From NCBI GenBank assembly GCA_023252335.1, contig JAJPEA010000033.1, positions 1 through 15,516 of the forward strand: DNA of 15,516 bases, written 5' to 3'. Of this stretch, positions 1 to 4,577 are shown piece after piece. The DNA is from Nitrosotalea sp. (GTDB lineage Archaea; Thermoproteota; Nitrososphaeria; Nitrososphaerales; Nitrosopumilaceae). A program made the position numbers and the translations under genes. Each line of letters begins with the position of its first letter. Within the stretch, counting starts at the first letter, position 1. Under the pieces are notes generated by a model. That model saw only the letters and a list, made by a program, of their open reading frames with translations. It was not told the origin of the DNA and ran no database searches.

Positions 1-128
1 TTGACCAACACATGAACCTGCTACTTGAATCTTCAGAAGAGATTCCTTCTGAAGGAGAGACAAAAAGCCTTGGTACCATAGTTGTCAGAGGAGACAACGT
101 AGTTATCATATCCCCTCCACCAAAGTGA
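1..128 (+). CDS. LSm/Sm-like archaeal RNA-binding protein, C-terminal part (partial)
   Basis: Only the last 41 codons are present; the reading frame begins at base 3 and ends with TGA at 126-128. The visible part starts with DQHMNLLLE, the Sm1-motif end typical of archaeal SmAP proteins, and continues to GTIVVRGDNVVIISPP, the Sm2 motif with its RG-D/N signature. LSm proteins of archaea form six- or seven-membered rings that bind U-rich RNA and take part in RNA processing or stability. The gene sits 7 bases before rpl37e. LSm next to L37e is a widely conserved archaeal pair, which supports the call and suggests joint transcription. The start and N-terminal half lie outside the window. Confidence 0.9.
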   Translation, partial: DQHMNLLLESSEEIPSEGETKSLGTIVVRGDNVVIISPPPK

Positions 129-135
129 GTGTATT

Positions 136-303
136 ATGACTAAAGGTACTACCTCAATGGGAGGCTATACAAGAAAACACGTACACATTAGATGTAGAAG
201 ATGTGGAAAGAATGCTTATCACATACGACACAAAAGATGCGCTAGCTGTGGTTTTCCTGAGGCTAAAATAAGAAAGTACAACTGGATCAAATGGTACACC
301 TAA
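136..303 (+). CDS. rpl37e: 50S ribosomal protein L37e
   Basis: A 55-residue basic protein. It has two CxxC pairs (C20/C23 and C35/C38) that form the zinc ribbon of L37e, and it carries the family's aromatic, basic ends: GGYTRKHVHIRCRRCG near the start and KYNWIKWYT at the end. L37e is a small zinc-binding protein of the archaeal/eukaryotic large subunit that contacts 23S rRNA. It follows the LSm gene by 7 bases. Its TAA is immediately followed by the ATG of the next gene, so it is almost surely part of one operon. The length matches the family (about 55-60 residues). Confidence 0.95.
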   Translation: MTKGTTSMGGYTRKHVHIRCRRCGKNAYHIRHKRCASCGFPEAKIRKYNWIKWYT

Positions 304-1254
304 ATGGAAGAAATAGCGCTAGTTTTTAGCTCTCTTGCAGGCGCATGCACCGCAGTTGCACTCGACAAGGTTCCAAAGATAAAACGCAATAAACAAACTC
401 CAACTATTAATTCTGCAATCACAAATCAATTACATTCACTAAGAATGGAAAAAGAAATACTTTCAAAAACTATTACAAGACTTCATCAACAAGAATCAGA
501 TGTTACAAGAATACAAAAAGACAAACTTTTACTTCGTTATCAACATCAACTTGGAACAGTCATTACCAAGATTGAAAAACTTGAAGTTGCAAGCAAGTAT
601 CCAGATCTAGGCCCAATTGGGGACAGTTTGATCTCACTAATGGACAATAAACTTTCACAGTTAGATCAGAGATTACACGAGATTTCTTCAAAGATTACAG
701 TAAATACAATTACTCAACCTAAACAAATGGAAAGAACTGTAGAAACAATACTAGAAAGTCCACAAGTCAAGAAAATAGAACCAAAAATAGAAATTCAAAA
801 AGAAAAGATTGAGGTTCAAGAAGAGAAAATAATAAAGTCGGAAAGAACACCTGAATGGCTACCTCCAATCGAGGTTCCGACATATGAAAAACACAGAACT
901 GTAGAACTGAGTACACTAACAGAGATCACAAACAAGATTCCACAGTTCCCAGTTGATCTTATAAAACCCGTACAAGTTGAACCACAAATTCCTGAGATAA
1001 TCGTAGAACCAAGAATTGTTGAAGAACCAATACTAGTTCCTCAACCTAGCATACAAAACACAATAGAAGAGATCGTTCCAGAGATACCAAAACCAGAATC
1101 AATACAACAAGAACCAGAAAGAAAAATACAACTTCCGGCTGCAATCAAGATCCCAGAAGAAGAAAAACTGGAAGATGATGACAAGGATTTAGATAAAATA
1201 AAAAGCGAAATAATGAAGGCGTTATCAAAACTCGAACAAGTAGAGGTAGAATAA
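304..1254 (+). CDS. Uncharacterised coiled-coil protein with long Pro/Glu/Ile-rich region
   Basis: I do not recognise a family for this 316-residue protein. Its ATG directly abuts the rpl37e stop (TAAATG), so translation is probably coupled. Visible regions: a hydrophobic, small-residue stretch at about 4-20 that could be a membrane anchor; a basic patch (KIKRNK, 25-30); a helical, Gln/Lys/Glu-rich segment at about 40-135 with heptad-like Leu/Ile spacing, likely coiled coil; a long low-complexity region at about 140-285, rich in Pro, Glu, Ile, Val and Gln, with recurring (V/I)EPxI and xPEI units; and a charged terminal helix at about 287-316. The layout suggests an extended, perhaps membrane-tethered scaffold, but that is inference. 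It lies between translation genes and rpiA, which gives no clear functional hint. Confidence 0.85.
   Translation: MEEIALVFSSLAGACTAVALDKVPKIKRNKQTPTINSAITNQLHSLRMEKEILSKTITRLHQQESDVTRIQKDKLLLRYQHQLGTVITKIEKLEVASKYPDLGPIGDSLISLMDNKLSQLDQRLHEISSKITVNTITQPKQMERTVETILESPQVKKIEPKIEIQKEKIEVQEEKIIKSERTPEWLPPIEVPTYEKHRTVELSTLTEITNKIPQFPVDLIKPVQVEPQIPEIIVEPRIVEEPILVPQPSIQNTIEEIVPEIPKPESIQQEPERKIQLPAAIKIPEEEKLEDDDKDLDKIKSEIMKALSKLEQVEVE
1243..1247 (+). promoter_or_regulatory. Shine-Dalgarno GAGGT deciding the rpiA TTG start
   Basis: GAGGT ends 7 bases before the TTG at 1255, complementary to the conserved archaeal 16S 3' end (CACCUCC). It lies within the last codons of the preceding gene and supports the TTG, rather than a downstream ATG, as the rpiA start. 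Confidence 0.65.
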
Positions 1255-1929
1255 TTGACAGTAGATGATGCCATTGAGGCATTATCACCAGAGGCATTAA
1301 AAATGATCAAAAACAATTTTGTCATAGGCCTTGGAAGTGGAAGAGCGGCAACTGCAATAGTGAAACTATTATCACAATACATCAAAACGAACAAGTTTTC
1401 TGTCAAGGCAATACCTACATCGCTGCAGATCAAAATGGAAGCAGAAAAGGGAGGAATTCCAATAATAGAAGCAGATCAGATTAATCATATCGATCTGGTC
1501 TTTGATGGTGCAGATCAAATAGACGCAAAAGGAAACATGATCAAAGGCGGCGGCGGTGCTCTTTTACGAGAGAAAATTCTGATAAGTATAGCAAAAAAAG
1601 TTGTAATAGTTGCTGATGAATCAAAATTTGTCAAAAAACTTGATCGGAGTATACCTGTAGAAGTACATCCATTTGCAAGAAACATAGCTGACAAACAAAT
1701 AAGAGAACAGAGGGGCAAGCCACACATCAGATTGTTAGAGCGTGGCTATCCATTTGTAACTGAGAATGGAAATATCATACTTGATTGTGATTTTGGTCAA
1801 ATACAAAACCCCAAGGAACTTGCGTCAAAAATAATAGGAATTCCAGGCGTTATTGAAGTTGGAATATTTCCAAAGCCAGATATTATTTACAAGGCAAGAA
1901 AAAACGGCAAGTATGAAATCATACAATAG
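1255..1929 (+). CDS. rpiA: Ribose-5-phosphate isomerase A
   Basis: Interconverts ribose 5-phosphate and ribulose 5-phosphate, feeding nucleotide and histidine synthesis in the cytoplasm; archaea often rely on it because they lack a complete oxidative pentose phosphate pathway. The 224-residue length fits the family. Visible motifs: GLGSGRAA (25-32) and PTS (54-56) of the phosphate-binding site; DGAD at 84-87, matching E. coli D81 and D84; and the lysine-glycine-rich loop with REK, giving K97 and E106, equivalent to the catalytic K94 and E103 of E. coli RpiA. The start is TTG, placed directly after the TAA of the upstream gene and supported by GAGGT 7 bases upstream. It is in one operon with the upstream gene and the tRNA thiolase 12 bases downstream. 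Confidence 0.96.
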   Translation: MTVDDAIEALSPEALKMIKNNFVIGLGSGRAATAIVKLLSQYIKTNKFSVKAIPTSLQIKMEAEKGGIPIIEADQINHIDLVFDGADQIDAKGNMIKGGGGALLREKILISIAKKVVIVADESKFVKKLDRSIPVEVHPFARNIADKQIREQRGKPHIRLLERGYPFVTENGNIILDCDFGQIQNPKELASKIIGIPGVIEVGIFPKPDIIYKARKNGKYEIIQ

Positions 1930-1932
1930 GAG
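1928..1932 (+). promoter_or_regulatory. Shine-Dalgarno AGGAG of the tRNA thiolase gene
   Basis: AGGAG overlaps the rpiA stop codon and lies 9 bases before the ATG at 1942. This is what an internal operon gene would use, in contrast to the leaderless starts seen elsewhere in the window. Confidence 0.65.
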
Positions 1933-1941
1933 TATTTTACC

Positions 1942-2850
1942 ATGAAATGTGATCGTTGTGAAAATGCAGTTGTTTATTCAAGAAAATATTCTGGAGAGAA
2001 TCTTTGCTCTAGTTGTTTTTCAAGATCAATTGTACACAAAACTACAAAGACAATGTCCAAGTATAACATGATAAAACCTGGCGATGTAGTAGGTGTTGCT
2101 GTATCAGGAGGAAAAGATTCTCTCTCATTGTTACAAGTACTCAAAGAAATTTCTCTAGACCATCATTTTACACTAAAAGCTATCACAGTGGATGAAGGAA
2201 TTCCAGGATACCGAGATGAGGCTCTTAGGATTGTAGAAGAGTTTTGCAAAAAAATAGATGTAGAACACAAGGTATATCCATACAATTCTCTTTTTGGTAC
2301 AACTTTGGAACAAACATTAGAACATCGAAGTAATGAAAAAATTTCATCTTGTTCCATATGCGGAGTATTACGAAGAAGAGCAATAGATTTTGGCGCCATT
2401 GATCTAAAAGTCGATGTAATAGCAACCGGTCACAATATGGACGACATGCTACAGACTTTTATCATCAATATTATTTCAGGCGACACAAAAAAAATTGGCT
2501 GGATGGATCCTGATACTTCTGAAAACAAGATACGAAAGATAAAACCATTCTATGAGATTTATGAAAACGAGATCGTCTTCTATGCCTTTACAAATGAAAT
2601 TCCATTCCAGTCAGAAGAATGTCCCCACATGAATGAAGGAATTAGAACAGAAATTCGTAATTTTCTAAATTCTCTAGAAAAGACCCATAGTGGCATCAAA
2701 AATAACATGTTCAAGTCAATTTTGAAGATCTCATCCACTCTCAAAGATTCCAACAATTCAGAATGGAAAACTTGTTCAAAGTGCGGAAGCGAGTGTACAG
2801 GTGACATATGCTCAGTCTGTAGTACATTAGCCAATTTACGATTGAACTAA
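1942..2850 (+). CDS. tRNA 2-thiouridine synthesis protein, TtuA/Ncs6 (CTU1) family
   Basis: PP-loop ATPase that adenylates a tRNA uridine and replaces its oxygen with sulfur. Archaeal members make 2-thiouridine at U34 (NcsA-like) or, in thermophiles, at U54 (TtuA). The 302-residue protein has the full family layout: an N-terminal zinc site with C3/C6 and C22/C25; the PP-loop SGGKDS at 55-60; the C137xxC140 pair plus C227, which match the three cysteines that hold the [4Fe-4S] cluster in TtuA; GHNMDD at 163-168; and a C-terminal zinc knuckle with C278/C281 and C290/C293. A mesophile would more likely need U34 thiolation, so an NcsA/CTU1 role is the better guess, but sequence alone does not separate the two. 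It is last in the operon, with AGGAG 9 bases before the start. Confidence 0.9.
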   Translation: MKCDRCENAVVYSRKYSGENLCSSCFSRSIVHKTTKTMSKYNMIKPGDVVGVAVSGGKDSLSLLQVLKEISLDHHFTLKAITVDEGIPGYRDEALRIVEEFCKKIDVEHKVYPYNSLFGTTLEQTLEHRSNEKISSCSICGVLRRRAIDFGAIDLKVDVIATGHNMDDMLQTFIINIISGDTKKIGWMDPDTSENKIRKIKPFYEIYENEIVFYAFTNEIPFQSEECPHMNEGIRTEIRNFLNSLEKTHSGIKNNMFKSILKISSTLKDSNNSEWKTCSKCGSECTGDICSVCSTLANLRLN

Positions 2851-2862
2851 ATCCTAATGCAG

Positions 2863-2868
2863 ATAAAG
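2863..2868 (+). promoter_or_regulatory. Possible TATA element for the structured RNA at 2890
   Basis: ATAAAG lies about 25 bases before the proposed RNA 5' end at 2890, the expected archaeal TATA distance. The match is weak and the RNA end is set only by base pairing. Confidence 0.3.
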
Positions 2869-2889
2869 AACTTGTATTACAATAAATTT

Positions 2890-3070
2890 GGTAGTAGGTA
2901 GGGTTGGGGCGCTAGCCGTGCCCTGTCTCTGAAACCGGCTATATGCAGAGACCAGTAACCGCTGGATAAATCTCTAGATAGAGCATCCACGCTGCTTCGT
3001 CTACGTGGCGGATCTTGCTTGACTTGAGATGAGACCGCTTGTTTAGACTGGAACTAGCGGATCTACTACC
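2890..3070 (+). ncRNA. Structured RNA with an SRP Alu-domain-like 5' half
   Basis: A GC-rich, non-coding stretch in an AT-rich region. The ends pair perfectly: GGTAGTAG (2890-2897) with CTACTACC (3063-3070). The 5' half matches the SRP RNA Alu domain. A first hairpin has stem GGGC/GCCC (2907-2910 / 2920-2923). It is followed by the conserved CCCTGT turn, then a second hairpin with stem GTCTCT/AGAGAC (2925-2930 / 2947-2952) whose loop carries GAAACCG and ATATGC, as in archaeal SRP RNA. Loop bases TAGCC (2913-2917) are exactly complementary to GGCTA (2937-2941), the loop-loop contact typical of Alu domains. GGTT (2902-2905) with AACC (2957-2960) can close this domain. The 3' half can form hairpins at 2964-2988, 2987-3008, 3012-3030 and 3035-3060, but I find no GGAA-tetraloop helix 8 nor GNAR helix 6. 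At about 181 bases it is much shorter than usual archaeal SRP RNA (about 300). It is either a reduced or divergent SRP RNA or a separate Alu-like RNA. Confidence 0.75.
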
Positions 3071-3078
3071 TTAATATT
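3071..3078 (+). promoter_or_regulatory. Probable TATA element of the DUF5655-like gene
   Basis: TTAATATT is centred about 25 bases before the ATG at 3100, consistent with a leaderless transcript. It begins right after the 3' end of the structured RNA. Confidence 0.45.
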
Positions 3079-3099
3079 CTTAAATCAAACAAGAATGAC

Positions 3100-3429
3100 A
3101 TGGAAGGATTAATCTCAGGAAAATCGAGAACCTATGACGAATTTAGATCAAGCATGCCTTCCAGTGTAGCAACCCTATTTGATGAACTTCGCAGTTATTG
3201 CCTGGCCCTTGGAAAAAATGTAATTGAAGACATTCGTATGCATAGGATTGTATTTGCAAAATCAATCAAATTCCGAAGTTTTGCAGACATAGAGCCACAA
3301 CGAGATTCCGTTATCATAAAGATAAAAAAAGATAGAAGAGAACCAGATAAGGAAATACAAATAAAATTAAATGACAATCTTGACGAAATCAAGGAACTTC
3401 TTTTGAATGCATATACTAGTATTCATTAA
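3100..3429 (+). CDS. Small DUF5655-like protein of unknown function
   Basis: A 109-residue soluble protein with no signal peptide or membrane segment. The order of motifs (a helical TLFDELRSYCLALGKNV segment at about 25-41, then RMHRIVFAKS and FRSFADIEPQ at about 47-67, followed by a beta-rich IIKIKKDR stretch and a terminal helix) resembles DUF5655 domains, whose biochemical role is unknown and which sometimes sit at the end of larger proteins. The resemblance is from memory of the family pattern and is moderate. The ATG at 3100 has a TATA-like element about 25 bases upstream and no Shine-Dalgarno, suggesting a leaderless message. Its TAA shares bases with the TAA of the convergent acylphosphatase gene (3426-3429). 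Confidence 0.75.
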   Translation: MEGLISGKSRTYDEFRSSMPSSVATLFDELRSYCLALGKNVIEDIRMHRIVFAKSIKFRSFADIEPQRDSVIIKIKKDRREPDKEIQIKLNDNLDEIKELLLNAYTSIH

Positions 3430-3437
3430 GAATGAAT
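3421..3437. terminator. Inverted repeat over the convergent gene ends
   Basis: ATTCATT (3421-3427) and AATGAAT (3431-3437) form a perfect 7-base inverted repeat with a 3-base loop, spanning the overlapping stop codons of the two convergent genes. Identical ACTAGT palindromes flank it at 3415-3420 and 3444-3449. It could act as a two-way 3'-end hairpin, but archaeal termination depends mainly on T-runs, so this is tentative. Confidence 0.3.
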
Positions 3438-3704
3438 TGTAAAACTAGTAAATTCGCCAACATACTTTTCTTCAGTAACTGTCAATTCTTTTACAACTGC
3501 TCCGGCAGGACCAAAACGAGCCCACTCTACTACAGCATCTACGTTTGAATCATTTCCTTCCAAGATAGCTTCCACTCTATCATCTGGGAGATTTTGAACC
3601 CAACCCAAAACATTATTTTTTTCAGCAGTCTCCATCATTCCTTGACGAAAGTAAACACCTTGTACTCGTCCCTTTACTAAAAGATGAACTCGTTTTGAAT
3701 TCAT
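3426..3704 (-). CDS. acyP: Acylphosphatase
   Basis: Hydrolyses carboxyl-phosphate bonds such as those of acetyl phosphate, carbamoyl phosphate and 1,3-bisphosphoglycerate. The 92-residue length is standard. The N-terminal beta strand and phosphate cradle read GRVQGVYFR, giving catalytic R20, and GWVQN gives catalytic N38, the two residues required by the family. The C-terminal TSFTIHS ends the ferredoxin-like fold. The ATG at 3704 has a possible TATA element (3725-3734) about 25 bases upstream and lies 40 bases after rpl2 on the same strand, so it may be read from its own promoter, through from rpl2, or both. Its stop overlaps that of the opposing gene by 4 bases. Confidence 0.95.
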   Translation of the reverse strand: MNSKRVHLLVKGRVQGVYFRQGMMETAEKNNVLGWVQNLPDDRVEAILEGNDSNVDAVVEWARFGPAGAVVKELTVTEEKYVGEFTSFTIHS

Positions 3705-3724
3705 GGTATCATGTTTTTTAAAAC

Positions 3725-3734
3725 TAGTATTTAG
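3725..3734 (-). promoter_or_regulatory. Possible TATA element of acylphosphatase
   Basis: On the - strand CTAAATACTA is centred about 25 bases before the ATG at 3704, fitting a leaderless start. It lies in the 40-base gap after rpl2. Confidence 0.4.
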
Positions 3735-3744
3735 TCTTGAGGAA

Positions 3745-4476
3745 TTATGCTCGCTCTTTCATTCTAGAACGTCCAGTCTTTCTAGCTGCGATGCTTCCAA
3801 CCTTACGTCCAGGTGGAGCGTTTCGTGAAACTGTAGAGCTTCTTCCAACGTGTTGATGTCTTCCACCACCGTGTGGGTGAACATAAACAGCTTGTGCAAC
3901 ACCTCTTACTATTGGATACTTGTGTCCCTTTGAACGCTTTCTTCTCCATGCAGGTCCTGCTCTCATAAATGGTCTATCACCTACACCTCCTCCCGCAAGA
4001 ACTCCTATCATTGCGCGATTCTGTGGATTAAGAGTTGTGAATTTTCCAGATGGAAGTTTTATTGTTACACCTTCAGAGCTATGTGAGAAAACTGTTGCAT
4101 ATGTTCCAGCAGACTTTACTATTGCTCCACCATCACCAAAATGCTTCTCTACATTACACACTATAGTACCATCAGGAATGTTTTGTACACTGATAACATT
4201 ACCTGGAGAAATATCAGATTTTAAACCAAATTGAAATTTAGAACCAATTTTAGTACCAAGAACAGACGGAATAAAAGACAACAAGCCAGTTTCAAATCTG
4301 ATTTTGGCTAGAGGTGCATCCCTTCCTGTCTCATGAACAATATCAACCACTTTAGCCTCGTGTTGTTCTGCCAACTGGAATCGAGGATATTTGGCTGGAA
4401 GTAACTTGCCAGTAGAAGCTGCGCGGAACTGCATTCCACCTCTACCTCGTCTTCGTACTAACGGTCTCTTACCCAA
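3745..4476 (-). CDS. rpl2: 50S ribosomal protein L2
   Basis: Core large-subunit protein that binds 23S rRNA near the peptidyl transferase centre and bridges the subunits. The 243 residues match archaeal L2. The N-terminus (GKRPLVRRRGRGG) and the C-terminal signature with VHPHGGGRHQHVGR, followed by APPGRKVG and ARKTGR, are diagnostic; the essential histidine-rich loop is intact. The start is TTG at 4476, with no in-frame ATG where one would be expected and no Shine-Dalgarno. TTAAAATTT on the same strand (4501-4509) is centred about 29 bases upstream, so the message is probably leaderless. The gene stands alone with acylphosphatase here, away from the usual L3-L4-L23-L2-S19 neighbours, and is divergent from cdc48. 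Confidence 0.97.
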   Translation of the reverse strand: MGKRPLVRRRGRGGMQFRAASTGKLLPAKYPRFQLAEQHEAKVVDIVHETGRDAPLAKIRFETGLLSFIPSVLGTKIGSKFQFGLKSDISPGNVISVQNIPDGTIVCNVEKHFGDGGAIVKSAGTYATVFSHSSEGVTIKLPSGKFTTLNPQNRAMIGVLAGGGVGDRPFMRAGPAWRRKRSKGHKYPIVRGVAQAVYVHPHGGGRHQHVGRSSTVSRNAPPGRKVGSIAARKTGRSRMKERA

Positions 4477-4500
4477 AGTACCGATTTTGGTTTATCTTGT

Positions 4501-4509
4501 AAATTTTAA
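4501..4509 (-). promoter_or_regulatory. TATA element of rpl2
   Basis: TTAAAATTT on the - strand is centred about 29 bases before the TTG start at 4476. It mirrors the cdc48 TATA element across the palindrome at 4520-4537. Confidence 0.55.
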
Positions 4510-4519
4510 TCTTCTGATC

Positions 4520-4537
4520 CTTTGATCCGGATCAAAG
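4520..4537. promoter_or_regulatory. Perfect 18-base palindrome between rpl2 and cdc48 promoters
   Basis: CTTTGATCCGGATCAAAG is perfectly self-complementary. It lies 10 bases from the rpl2 TATA element (ends 4509) and 10 bases from the cdc48 TATA element (begins 4548), so it is symmetric between two divergent promoters. This is the arrangement expected for a dimeric regulator acting on both genes. No regulator is encoded nearby. A partial extra half-site, TGATCC, occurs at 4515-4520. Confidence 0.6.
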
Positions 4538-4547
4538 ACGACAAAGG

Positions 4548-4555
4548 TATAAAAA
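4548..4555 (+). promoter_or_regulatory. TATA element of cdc48
   Basis: TATAAAAA is centred about 26 bases before the GTG at 4578, an almost ideal archaeal TATA sequence and distance. The transcript is expected to start at or next to the start codon. Confidence 0.75.
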
Positions 4556-4577
4556 TTAGTTTGAGGGTGCTAAATCT

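Noticed and set aside
2890..3070. RNase P RNA as the identity of the structured RNA
   Set aside because: I find neither the conserved GAGGAAAGTCC-type P4 5' strand nor the ACAGAA-type 3' region, and the 5' half fits the SRP Alu fold much better.
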